Positions 1 to 13,600 of a DNA stretch of 64,000 nucleotides are shown here, piece by piece. The stretch lies in the NCBI GenBank assembly GCA_020137815.1, contig CM035358.1:1077356-1141355 (forward strand). The letters run 5' to 3'. A model generated the notes under the pieces. That model saw only the letters and a list, made by a program, of their open reading frames with translations, did no database searches and was not told where the DNA came from. How positions within the stretch are numbered: position 1 is the first letter of the stretch; each line of letters begins with the position of its first letter. Origin of the DNA: Hormiphora californensis (Eukaryota; Ctenophora; Tentaculata; Cydippida; Pleurobrachiidae). Made by a program: the position numbers and the translations under genes.

Positions 1-817
1 TTTTGGCATTATTTTCTCTAAAAGCATTGGAAATTAGATTCGCATATTCGTGGTTTTTTGACACTGGGTCCGGGTGTCCGAGGAGGCTCTGTAGTCTGTG
101 CTAGCTTCGACGTTCAAGATGTTTTATGTGAATTCAAGAGGGGCAGTAATATTCCAGCTGATTTCGGACAAGCCTTTTGTAGAGAATGTGCATTGGCTTC
201 GTCTGTTTCGTTTTGAACGCACATAGAACCCAATGAAACTTATCCTTTGGGCGTCTGCAGTCATCTTTTGACTTTTGTCATTTATGACGCTATTTTTATG
301 ACGCTATTTTCTTGAACTATTTATTCAATTTACCACTTCCTGTTTCTATTTATTGTATCTTCTCGTTTTTCTAGTGTTTAGGTGAGCGCAAGTGACAGAA
401 GAAAGCAGAAAAGTCAAAAGGGGGAAAACAAAAAACAAAAAAAGTTAAAAAAGTTGAAAAAGAAAACTTTTTCAAGAAAAAATCGAGACACGCCGCGCGC
501 ATATCTCGCAATTTGCACCGCATCAGCACGCCGCGCGATGAATTACGGAAAAGTTCTGAGCTTGGGCGCAAATTTCAAAAAGACTTTTTGAGTGTTTTTG
601 TTGAAAAATCACTTTCTGAGAGGCCGTTGCTGTGCCGTGAGAGCTAGAATAGACCCCTATGATTTACAACGAACCCCTCGTCTCATTTAGAACTGGTTGC
701 TACTGAAGTTTAAAATTTGGCGACTTTAATTCAGGCTTGATTCTGAGCGCCCCAGTACCCAGTTGCTCTTTATTTCACCCCTAGCTGACAAATTGTATTT
801 CTTTCTAGCCTCAAGAA
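1..817. other. Upstream sequence, no gene seen
   Basis: No reading frame with splice-compatible coding character is visible. The stretch holds an A-rich segment near 425-480 and ordinary AT-rich DNA. It lies upstream of the start of the large + strand gene at 818. A TTTCTAG just before the ATG could be a 3' splice site of an intron in the 5' UTR, but this is only a possibility. No TATA box or other promoter element can be named with confidence. Confidence 0.4.
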
Positions 818-2339
818 ATGGGACTAATTGGGCGCTCATACATAGTCCTTGCTACATTATTTCTAGCAAATGGTAAGCAAGAACACCCTGAAATCCTTCA
901 CAGCCTCACTCACAACTGTTTCAGTTTTAAAATTAATAACAATGTTTCAGTTTTAATTTCTGTGTCTGCCAAGGATGCAGGGAAATTCTACTGTGACAAT
1001 GGGCAGACAGTTATCCCGAAGGAGCGGCAGTGTGACACTTATATAGATTGTGACGACGAGACAGATGAGATCGGTTGTGATGTGTATGGAAGTAAGTTGA
1101 ACGATTCATTCAGCGGTCTTACTAGTATGTAGATTGTGAAATCGGAACAAGATTTTTAATACTATCTTCTCTGGCTGCTAATCTCACTTTCTCTCTCACA
1201 CATACAACCCAGAGGTTGTCGGTTCGAGCCCGGCCCTCGCCAGATATTTTTCTAATTTTCCTCCCTATTTAATTCTGAACAAGATCTCATCATTGAGATT
1301 GTGAAATCGAATTGGGATATCTCCAACATATCATTTTCTACAGCTATAGTCTGCCCAATTTGGTAACTCACTTCCTCCCTACAGAGTGTTCCCTGGACCA
1401 ACTACAGTGTAACGTGGACGAGACCCTGACCTGTTTCGATATCGACTCGGCAGTTTGCACCTTGAGCCTTCTTAACAGTAACCCAAAGTGTGACGATCGA
1501 GAGGATGTTGAGCACTGTCGTAAGTTGGAACACGCGAGATCTTTTCAAAGTCTAGTCGAATGATTTTCACCTTATCATCTAGTTGAATGTCTCGTTCGCC
1601 AATGGTTTAGTTGATCATCTTTATTGAAACCAGAAGAAGCTATCATTTCTACAGACTAGTTTCCATTTAATAAGTTCAATATATTTTACCAGGGTGTCCT
1701 ATGAGCGGGGGAATCCATATGCCCATTAGATGTCCAAGAGATGGTCTTTGCTACGATGTTGGTATATTCTGTGACAACTGTGGATCGGATAAATCGTGTA
1801 AGTTTGGGTATTGGTAGTTTTTAGTACCCACCTGTTAATTTATGATTGCACAAAGGATTATGAGAGTAAGCAGGTCTCTTTTTAGTGTACTACTTTCATT
1901 GGTAACGAAGTTACCCCTCCCTTGCCGGCGCGTGAAGCGGCCTGAGTGTGAGGTGTCTTCAATACCAACTACTTTCATTGGGCTAAATGTTGTAGAACTA
2001 AACATTGGTTTATGTTGGTCGAGCAAAGCAAGACAATGTGAAACTAAGTGATCTAGTTAGATTTAGAAGTTTTTTATCCTGGTAGTGCTCGATCCGGGGA
2101 TACGGAGAGCTGAACTATTGTGACAAGTGAAACAAGGTTTTACAAAACCTTGTTTCACTTGTCACAATAGAAACTAAGTGTTCCAAACCCCAATGTCAGG
2201 TGACGATAACATAACCGTTGACGATTGTGCATCGGATCCAGACTACTTTTCATGCACCAGTGTCCATGATGGAACCCCCACCTGTATGCCCATTTCCGCC
2301 CAGTGTGACTCTTATATCCATTGTCAGGGCGGCACAGAT
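818..2339 (+). CDS. Exons 1-5: signal peptide and three LDLa-like modules
   Basis: Exons are about 818-872, 981-1091, 1385-1519, 1693-1797 and 2200-2339, and all phases match. Exon 1 starts MGLIGRSYIVLATLFLAN, a hydrophobic signal peptide. Exon 2 holds a typical LDL-receptor class A module: CDNGQ, then CDTYIDCDDETDEIGC with the acidic calcium-binding SDE-like end. Exons 3 and 4 carry a cysteine-rich LDLa-like unit that departs from the consensus. Exon 5 has another module ending CDSYIHCQGGTD. LDLa modules bind calcium and mediate ligand binding. The block begins the secreted part of the protein. Confidence 0.65.
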
Positions 2340-4617
2340 GTGAGTTCTGCTTAATTAGGCAATTAATTAGTCATTAATTAGGCAATTAATTAGTTCTGCT
2401 TTTTGTCATTAATCAGGCAATCAACCACCAGATGATCTAGACACATAATCAATTGAACACAATTCAAGACTCAAGCAAGCTAACTCCCTAGGACCCTAAA
2501 TTATGCAAAGCCCCAGAGGTGTTGACAGTGGATGGGATGCCAGATGATTACTATGTAGGGGACAACATTACTCTCAAGTATGGAGTTATAGCATTCCCTA
2601 GACCAAAGGTATTTAACTGATTGTCCATGCTACCCGGCATATCACTTGACATTGGTGACAACTGACAGTCCTAACTTCACTGTTTTCCAAAACTAACCTC
2701 TGCCCCTCCAGGTGATGTTATATCATTTCAACAAACTGGTGACTCTGCCAATGGAGAAAGAGGGGTGCACTGTGGACGTTGCGTGGGGTGAACATGAGAG
2801 ATACGACGTATCCTATCTTATGGTAAGATTTACCACCGTCTGCCAACGTGCAATATTCGTGCGGGAAAGTGGGAATATTCACCAATATTAACAAGTGTGT
2901 TCATATAGTTGACATTCACTAATATTAACAAGTATGTTCCTGCAGGTGACATTCACCAATATTAACAAGTGTGTTCCTGCAGGTGACATTCACCAATATT
3001 AACAAGTGTGTTCCTGCAGGTGACATTCACTAATATTAACAAGTGTGTTCCTGCAGGTGACATTCACCAATATTAACAAGTGTGTTCCTACAGGTGACAT
3101 TCACTAATATTAACAAGTATGTGTATGGTACGTGGGATATAGCGATGTGGAATGTAGTAAATGAACAATCTTCAGCGGGGTCCTCCTTTATGAGGAAAGT
3201 CACCATACCAACCATTGATATGAACTTTGAAAAGGGTAATTATCAGGAACCGACCTAAACAACCAATCAGAACTTTAGGTCACGTGACTGGTTATCAGCC
3301 AATCAGGGACCAGTATTTCCTGATTCGGTTGGTTCCTAGTAACTATGGAATAATTATGAAGTTATTAATCACTAATTATAGCCGATAGCGGTCATAGCTC
3401 TTGATTTAAAAAGTCTCTGAGTAAAGGAGGAGTAATACCCTCTCTCACCCTTTCTCCCTAACTAGGTTGGCCCGTGATAGAAATGACAGATATTGATGGG
3501 AAGGAGCCTGAACTGGGAGGCAATGAGGTTGTATTAGTATCAACTGACAGTCTTGTTATAACTTGTGAGGCATCCGGGGTCCCTACTCCTACCATTCACT
3601 TCTGGTAATTAGTAGTCGGAGATAGATCCTTCTGGTGGATGTAATGGTCGGTTCTCGAACTCGAAATTACCAAAACCTTGAATATTTCATGAACAACCTG
3701 ATAAGAAACTAACAAAAGCAGTTTCTGCAGTGACCAAATGGTAACCAAATGGTAACCAAATGGTAACCAAATGTTAAATGTATGGTAAACATTTATATCT
3801 GGTAACTAAACGGTAACGGTTCTACTCTTTAGGAGGGACGATAGTGAAGTTAGAGTCAGATGAGTATTTCAACATAACAAGTGAGGAGACAAGTGAGGAT
3901 GAGATTACATCCACTATCACTCTACTAACCAAATATGAACACACGTAGGTGAAATATTTTGTGTGTCTTATTATTTACCATTTTCATGTCTTGTTCAGAT
4001 TGTATCACGCGGCCGATAACAGTACTGGTCAGGAGCCGACCGATTCATGAAATACTGGTCCCTGATTGGCTGATTACCAGTCACGTGACCTAAATAACGA
4101 GTTCTGATTGGTTGTTTACTTGTTTCGGTCATTTCCTGGTACTGGTACTGTTTGAAGAACTGTATGAGCGCTACAAATTCTTGTTATAACAGCTGTTATT
4201 ACTGTTTCAGGTCAGGCACATTTTCCTGTTCTGCTTCTAACGATTTCAAGGAGGTCACAGCAACTCATACCGTCACAGCAACAGGTCAGTGGTAGATCTG
4301 GGGGCTCTCCCTCTTATCTGAAAGTGACTGGGAGAGTGAAAGAGGTAACATCTCAACATGTTGAAATGTTACCATGGTAACATCTGAACACACCTGACTC
4401 TCTCTTTAGTTACCATGGTAACACCCTGACTCTCACTTTAGTTACCATGGTAATACCCTGACTCTCTCTTTAGTTACCATGATAACACCCTGACTTTCTC
4501 TTTAGTTACCATGGTAACACCCTGACTCTCTCTTTAGTTACCATGGTAATACCCTGACTCTCTCTTTAGTTACCATGGTAACACCCTGACTCTCACTTTA
4601 GTTACCATGGTAACACC

Positions 4618-4695
<78 letters not shown>

Positions 4696-7600
4696 AGTTA
4701 CCATGGTAACACCCTGACTCTCTCTCTTTAGTTACCATGGTAGCACCCTGACTCTCTCTCTTTAGTTACCATGGTAAAACCCTGACTCTCTCTCTTTTTA
4801 GTTACCATGATAACACCCTGACTTTCTCTTTAGTTACCATGGTAACACCCTCACTCTCTCTTTAGTTACCATGGTAACACCCTGACTCTCTCTTTAGTTA
4901 CCATGGTTACACCCTGACTCTCTCTCTCTTTAGTTACCATGGTAACACCCTGACTCTCACTTTAGTTACCATGGTAACACCCTGACTCTCTCTCTCTCTC
5001 TCTCTTTAGTTATCCAGACTCCAGTGTGGACAAGTGTTAACCTCAATGGAGAGAGTGAGACAGAGATCTATATTGAAGCCAACAAAGATGCTACAATCGA
5101 CTGTAACGCTACTGGAAACCATACACCAAGGTATGATTGAGCTAACCCGCCTTATATTACTTTGTCCTTATATTACTTTGTCCTATGAAAGGCCAAAAAA
5201 TACCCAATGCATTTTCAAAGTTTCAAGATGTGTATCTTTGGTGAGTATTTTCCTAGAAAATCCTAACTGCTGGATTTGTTATACCCCAGCTTCCTAAAAG
5301 CCCACCAGTGGTCCAAACTCAATAATCTGAACATCTGTGGTATTTTGTGTCGAGATAATTAGGTCACCCACAAAGAATTTGTTGGTAACCATGCCAACCA
5401 ATGGTTCGTTAATTCGCTTACTTTAATGTACTACGGCCCCGTGGAGCTATATTGTATCTACACAGCTAACATCACATCATCACAGCTAGCATCTCTTTAG
5501 TCTTTTCCAGATCATCTTTCAACCACCCAATCCTTCTATTACCCCAAAATTCAACCCTTATTTACCCCCCCACCTCCCATCATGATCTCCTCATACTGTA
5601 ACCCCACTACTAACCCCACTATTAACCCCACCTCCCAACCCCACTACTAACCCCATTACTAACCCCACTACTAACCCCACCTCCCAACCCCATTACTAAC
5701 CCCACTACTAACCCCACTACTAACCCCACTACTAATCCCACTACTAACCCCACCTCCCAACCCCATTACTAACCCCACTACTAACCCCACTACTAACCCC
5801 ACTACTAACCCCACTACTAACCCCACTATTAACCCCACCTCCCAACCCCACTACTAACCCCACCTCCCAACCCCACTACTAACCCCATTACTAACCCCAC
5901 TACTAACCCCACTACTAACCCCACCTCCCAACCCCATTACTAACCCCACTACTAACCCCACTACTAACCCCACTACTAATCCCACTACTAACCCCACCTC
6001 CCAACCCCATTACTAACCCCACTACTAACCCCACTACTAACCCCACTACTAACCCCACTACTAACCCCACTACTAACCCCACTATTAACCCCACCTCCCA
6101 ACCCCACTACTAACCCCATTACTAACCCCACTACTAACCCCACTACTAACCCCACTACTAATCCCACTACTAACCCCACCTCCCAACCCCATTACTAACC
6201 CCACTACTAACCCCACTACTAACCCCACTACTAATCCCACTACTAACCCCACTACTAACCCCACTATTAACCCCACCTCCCAACCCCACTACTAACCCCA
6301 TTACTAACCCCACTACTAACCCCATTACTAACCCCACTACTAACCCCATTACTAACCCCACTACTAACCCCACTACTAACCCCACTACTAACCCCACCTC
6401 CCAACCCCATTACTAACCCCACTACTAACCCCACTACTAACCCCACTACTAACCCCACTACTAACCCCACCTCCTATGACTCGCCAGGGTTGGTATTTAC
6501 TCTGTCGATGAAGATGGGACACTTCACATAGTTGCGGGACCTTCAGACAGCACTCTCTCCCACTACTAACCCCATTACTAACCCCACTACTAACCCCACT
6601 ACTAACCCCACTACTAATCCCACTACTAACCCCACCTCCCAACCCCATTACTAACCCCACTACTAACCCCACTACTAACCCCACTACTAATCCCACTACT
6701 AACCCCACTACTAACCCCACTATTAACCCCACCTCCCAACCCCACTACTAACCCCATTACTAACCCCACTACTAACCCCATTACTAACCCCACTACTAAC
6801 CCCATTACTAACCCCACTACTAACCCCACTACTAACCCCACTACTAACCCCACCTCCCAACCCCATTACTAACCCCACTACTAACCCCACTACTAACCCC
6901 ACTACTAACCCCACTACTAACCCCACTACTAACCCCACCTCCTATGACTCGCCAGGGTTGGTATTTACTCTGTCGATGAAGATGGGACACTTCACATAGT
7001 TGCGGGACCTTCAGACAGCAGTCAAAGTGTAGGTTTAATGGACAATAAGTTCCATATAAAAAGTCTTCCTTTTTGCCATATAATATGGCTGATTTGTGAG
7101 ACTTGGAACATGGGAAATAGTAGCTATCTACTAATTACCATATACAGCGTTTATATCGGTCACAGCTCCAACGTTCATTATCTATAACACCTTCTCTGTG
7201 TTCAGTTTACTGTAAATGTAGGGGATGTGAGGAAGCTGCACTACAGGTGCAAGGCGTTTTCAAGTGTTGGTTCTAAAACAGCTACTATCAGTGAGGATCT
7301 CTTCATCAATGGAGTTGGTAGGTTTTATTAACCCAGTGCAGTGGGAGGTTTTATTAAGTGATAGAGACTGGTGGGGTAGTAGGATTGTGAACCTATAATG
7401 GAGTCAGTAGGTCGTCCCCTTGTTTTAGGAGTTCAGCATAATTATAATCTTCAATAATCTCCCTCCAATAATCTCCCTCCAATAATCTCCCTCCAATAAT
7501 CTCCCTCCAATAATCAAGGTGATATTTTGATTGAAACGGTGCCTGATACTGATACTGTAACTCTGATGGAGGGGGGTGATTTCTCTGTTTCCATCTCTGT

Positions 7601-10600
7601 TGACATGAGTCGTGATGATGATGACTGGACCTATAGGTACATGAACCAAATACGGGGGAGTTTGAAATGTCCATTTTTCAAAATATTTAGTCTAACACCT
7701 CGGCTTTTCTTGCCTAGCTAGACTGTGTTTCGCGCCCCCGCCCCCTTGACAACTGTAAAGGGTTAGGGAGGGACCCGGAGGATTAGAACATAACAAGGCA
7801 TTTCAACCACTATATTCATTTCAAAACGTGTCACACAGAGTACTAACCGCTTTCTATCCTCCAGTTTAATATTCCTCAACTACGAGTTACTTGAAATAGA
7901 ACTTGAAGCGACGGATCTCGTCCAAAGTGGATCTGTACTGTCACAGGTGGGAATTGATATTTTAAAATCTCTCAGTTAATTAAACAATTAAAATGTACTA
8001 ATTAACGCGCTAACGCGCTAATTAATGTGCTAATTCCCACGTTAATTAACATATTTCCACAGACAGTTAGTATTCCTGGTAGTGTTGACCTGGAGGACAA
8101 TGGAGTGATGAGGATCCGAACAAATAATGGTTTCCATTCTGCTACTAAGACAATTAAACTCGTTGTAAACGGTAAGGGTTGTGAGGGAAGCAGAACTGCT
8201 AACCAACAATAATACTCAGTAGTTTGGACTTTGGTATGACCTAAAGAACCGAACACGCTTATTAGGCGCCCCAGCCGTAGCAAGGCCACACACCAATCAG
8301 TTTATGCAGAGCATGTTACTTCAGACGCTCCAGAAAGACCGTGGTCAACCACTGTTGACACCGAGCAGCGAGAGCCGCACGGTGTCGACAGGGGTTATCA
8401 CACTACTCCTGGCATAAATCAAATTCTAAGGTTTATGTTAAGCTTGGTTACGAAGTTACCCCTTGCCAGCGCGCACAAAGGTCGCCCAGAGTGTAAGGTG
8501 TCTTCGATACCAATGTTAAGCTGAATCAGGTAACGTTTTTGCCTTTGAGATTACATGGTGTTATGAGCTGGGAAAATACAAGAATCCGTCTTAATACGTC
8601 AAGTAAATCAAATGAGTTAATCACAAAACTATTTCAATAGTTTCTGTTTACTTTCCCTCAAAATTCTAAAACTGCAACGCGGCTTCCAATGTACAACACA
8701 AAAATTTGCGAATAGCCAAACTATTCTCACTCGAAGTATATTGATTTCTTTCACCAGAAACAACTTCATTCGCTTCGATAATGTTGGAATACTCCTCATC
8801 ACTCGTATCACACGTTGCCTTGTCAATGGAGTGAAGAATGTCGTATTCGCTAAACTGCCGTTTCCTTCGTGGCTTCACGGGCCGGTCTTTCTTCGCCCTA
8901 CAGATGTTTCGGGCGAGATTTGCCACCCGATATACCATATCGATTGCTCTGCAGGTCCTGGTGCAGCCTCCAGGTTTACACTCTGCCCCTTCCAGAAAGG
9001 CGAGGTAAAAGTTTTCCAAAACATTATCCTCTTTCCAGCAAAGATTATCGAGAATTGAATACCGGAATTCCTTTAAGTAACAGGAGTGGAGTTGGTCCTT
9101 TGTTTTCTTGTGTTCCGAGTTTTTGAGTTGTAAGGAAAATTAAAATCACAACTTACACTTCGTTGGTAGAACGACTTGAGGATCCACAAAGCTGGATTTA
9201 GTTCATATACGTCATCGTGTAAAGAAGTAGTCCACAGGGAGTTCCCGGAGCAGTAGTAGGCTCGGTAAACTTTAACGAAAGCAAGTGCCTCCGACGGTGT
9301 TAAACGGATTTTTTCGTGGTGTTTCGTTGAACCAAAATGTTGCACCGAAAAGATACTCAGCAAAAGGAAGATACACAAGGCAGCCATTACGATTAGGAAA
9401 TAAGTTAGTATCTAAATAATAGCCCCGCTGTGCCACGATTTTCGGAGTCATCACAGTCGACCGTAGTACATACTTATCTACTTTGTAATAAGATACAAAA
9501 ATCACGATAATTACGCAAACAAAGCCTTCAGTAGCACTAAGCACAAGAGATTATATGCACCAGGTGCTTTGTTCCAGTGTGGTTTTTCAACCTTTTTTCT
9601 CTCTGTATAGCTGACATCCAACTATTAATTCTCAATCTCGGAAAAGAGACGCTGACAAGCAATCCAATGGGTGTTCCTAGGCATTCATAGCTATTCCTTG
9701 TCATTTCTAGGAACCGTAAAACTTAAAAGCGTTCCGAGTGTTCGTAGTCTATTCTCCGTGTGCTCTGTGGGTGTTCCGAATAGTTCCTTGGCATGTCAAA
9801 GAAGAAAAATTTCTGACCTAAACAGTAAACCGATGTGTTTTCAGCGGACCCTGTAATAAAAGAGGACCTGGGAGGTAACGTTACGGGAGTTATTGAAGCC
9901 AATATGAATTTCTTTGTTGAAGTCCGGGGTCACCCTCTACCTGACAGTGTCACGTGGACTCTCAACTCTACCCAGATCACGGAGGATGATGTGTAAGTGT
10001 ATTACTTGTTATGTTCTAACCCTCCTTTACATTTGTAAAGTGGAGGGAGAGAGAGGGTCGAACAAGCCAACGGTATTATATGGTAGTGTATAAATGTGAG
10101 GGGAGGGAGTAATTTTAGGAGATTCCTCGACAGTAATTATGCCACCAGCCACCTAGCTTTTTGTTAAAATGTCCAACCGGGTAAGTATTTAGTAGTATTA
10201 GTAGTAAATATTTAGTAGGTATTTAGTTATATTACAGCTCCCCTCCCATTTCAGTGACTACAATATGACAAGGGAAGTGCTATCAGGATTCATGTGTCGC
10301 TACTCACTGCAAGTTCTAGACATTGATTATGACCATGAGGGAACCTATGAGGTCATCATTGCAGACGGTGTATCTGATAGTATCTACATGGATGTGATTA
10401 GTAAGTATAGGGGGTACTGGGTGGTTGAGAGTGGTTGAGAGTGGTTGAGAGTGGTTTAGAGTGGTTTAGAGAAAGATTTGGTTTGAAATTTGATTGTTTG
10501 GACGTGTGGTCTAACTATTTCGATAGTCCCACTACTATGTATATATTTGAGAGGTTTGGGCGGAATTAAAGTATTGAAGTTTATTATTTTGCTAACCCCA

Positions 10601-13600
10601 TTTCTCTCCCCCACAGATGACCCCTGTTATGACAACCCCTGTCAAAATGATGGCATCTGTTCTCGTGTCAATGGTACCAGTGACTATCAGTGTGCCTGTA
10701 CTGAGAATTACAGTGGCAAGAATTGTGAGAGCAATGATTGGTGTACAACGTGAGTACTGCATGTGGTTTTGATGTTGTAATTAATTAATAATAATAGTTA
10801 ATTAATTAATTAATTACTAATTACAGTCAAACCTTGGTTTACCAGAACCTCGAGGTTTGACGGTTTCGTTTCCAATATCTTTTCACGTTTTTGGCTTAGT
10901 AATTGGGGCGAAATTCTGGATTCTAAACAATTGTGTTTTCCAGGGCTAACAATCTGTGTGTGAACGGAGAGTGCCACACTAGGGAGTATGATGTTAACTA
11001 CGAGTGTGACTGTGACTTTAGCTGGGAAGGTACCCACTGTGATATTAGGGTAGGTATGGGTGATGTGGGTGATATAAGGGTAGGTATGGGTGATGTGGGT
11101 GATATCAGGGTAGGTATGGGTGATGTGGGTGATATCAGGGTAGGTATGGGTGATGTGGGTGATATCAGGGTAAATATGGGTGATGTGGGTGATATAAGGG
11201 TAAGTATGGGTGATGTGGGTGATACCAGGGTAGGTATGGGTGATGTGGGTGATATCAGGGTAGGTATGGGTGATGTGGGTGATATCGGGGTAGGTATGGG
11301 TGATACATTGCATTTTATTTTCACATTCGTCAAATATATTAGAATTGGAGTTGTTATAGCCACGAAGTATCGAGGTTGCGCGATGTACAGTCAGTGTCTG
11401 ACAAGCTCTGAGGGTCTGAATATCGTTCTGCTGATAATCCCCTTTCTCAGTACCTCATCCCCACAGATTGACTATTGTGATAGAGCGGGGTCAGTGAGGT
11501 GTGGGGTAGCTAAGGAGATTGGAGTGTGTGAGAATACCTATCTGGAACCTGACGGTTACAAGTGCTATTGTGCTCACTCCGCGGGGGGATCCTACTGTGA
11601 TCTGGAACAGGTAATACATATCTTTGTTGAATCTTTAGACCGAATCAGGAAATACTGGTCCCTGATTGGCTGATAACCAGTTACGTGACCTAAATAACGA
11701 GTTCTGATTGGTTGTTTACTTGTTTCGGCGGTTATATCTTCCGCATTGAACAGCTCCGAGACTTTTATCTTTATATGAGTTTAATGATGAGTTTAATGAC
11801 TATCTGTCCGAGCTAGTCTGCAAAACTGGATATCCCGTTCTGATGGGTGATTTTAACTTCCAAGTCCACGACACCCAGAACTTCTATGCCAAGAAATTAC
11901 TTGCACTGCTTGACTCTCTGGGGTTTGATCAATTAGTTCCAATGCAACCCACCCATGTTCGAGGAGGTACTCTTGATCTCTTGCTGTGCCAAAAAGACAG
12001 AGTTTCCAAAGTTCAATCAGTGACAATATTTCCAGAAGGGACAACTTCGGATCACTTTATGGTTTTAGCTGATCTGTTAATCGAGACTACTAGAAGTGAA
12101 TACAAAACCCGTGAACAGATTGACACATACAGGGATTTTAGGGCAGTTGACCTGGAACTGTTCAGGCGAGCTTTTGGAGATGTGGATTGGAGTGCGGTGA
12201 TGGAGTCTAAATCTGCTGAGGATGCTTTGGCTGCTTATTCGAGGATAATCGACGATCTTGTGGAGAGGACTGTCCCACTGAAGAGGAAAAAGAAGAAAGG
12301 GGCGAAGATAAAGCCATGGAGAGATAATCCAGAGGTGCGTGAGGTTCTTCGACTACGAAGGAAAGCCGAGAGGGCTTGGGAAAGCAACAGAACTAGTATA
12401 ACGAAGAAGCAATTCAATGACCTCAAGAGACAGTTTGGACGTGTGGATAAAGAGGCGAGAATGAAGTATGTGAAAGATGATCTAGAGGAATCAAGGGATG
12501 ACCCAAAAGCACTTCAGAGGAAGCTCAGCCGCCTTCTTGGAAACAATGAAACCTTTCTACCAGAAACAAGTGATAAGAGGAAGCTAGCGGATGATTTTGG
12601 TGACTTCTTTGTTGGAAAAGTTGAGAGGATCCGAACTACTGTGTTAGAGGAGCAGAACCAGAGGACAACGAGGAATGTTTTACATCAGACCCCTGTCTGT
12701 TGTTTTGAAAAGTTTGAGGAAGTTTCCCCAGAGAAACTAATCAGGATTATCAAAGATATGCCTGACAAGACCTGTGATCTTGATCTCATACCTACGTGGT
12801 TGGTGAAAGGTTGCATTGATGAGCTAGCCACCGCTTTGTGCAAGTTTGTAAACCTATCACTCCAGTGTTCCAGCGTTCCTGATATTCTTCAACAAGCATT
12901 GGTTTTTCCTACGATTAAGAACCCCCATGGGGACAAAGACTCCTTATCCAACTACCGTCCAGTCTCCAACCTACCGTTTATCTCCAAATTACTGGAAAAG
13001 GTTGTCCTAGAGCAGCTGAACTCATACCTCAATGAGAATGAGTTACTGAACAAACATCAATCGGGTTATCGGGTGGGACATAGTTGTGAAACACTCCTGA
13101 TGGGTATGTTTGATGATTTACTACGAGACCTTGATGAAGGAAAGGTCACGGGCCTCTTTCTTTTAGACATGAGTGCTGCCTTTGATACAGTGGACCATGG
13201 GAAGCTGCTAGAGACTCTGGAAGGACGTTTTGGAGTGAAAGGCTCTGTGCTGGATTGGTTTGCCAGCTATCTACAGTGTAGGAATTACCGAGTTAATGTG
13301 GAGGGGGAGCTTTCGAGGATCATCACGCTGATATGTGGAGTTCCACAGGGGTCACTGCTTGGGCCGGTATTGTTCTTGTTGTATGTCGAGGAGCTCCAGG
13401 ACTTGGTTAGACCCTTTGGTCTGAGGATTAAGCTATACGCCGATGACTCTCAACTGTACATCAGTCTTGTGCCTACTGACGAGGATGGTTGGAATGCAGC
13501 GAAGGAGAGGATTGAGGAGTGTCTTTCAAGTGTGAAACTGTGGATGAGTGATCACTGGCTTAAGTGTAATGAGGCAAAGACAGAGTTTTTACTGTTAGGT

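Noticed and set aside
5988-6938. Overlapping minus-strand frames rich in VGLVVGL and SSGVSSGV
   Set aside because: They are translations of the 12-bp TACTAAC minisatellite and have no gene-like start, end or domain.
8741-9126. Plus-strand frames over 8741-9058 and 8869-9126
   Set aside because: Shadows of the nested minus-strand gene; they lack splice phase with the host gene.
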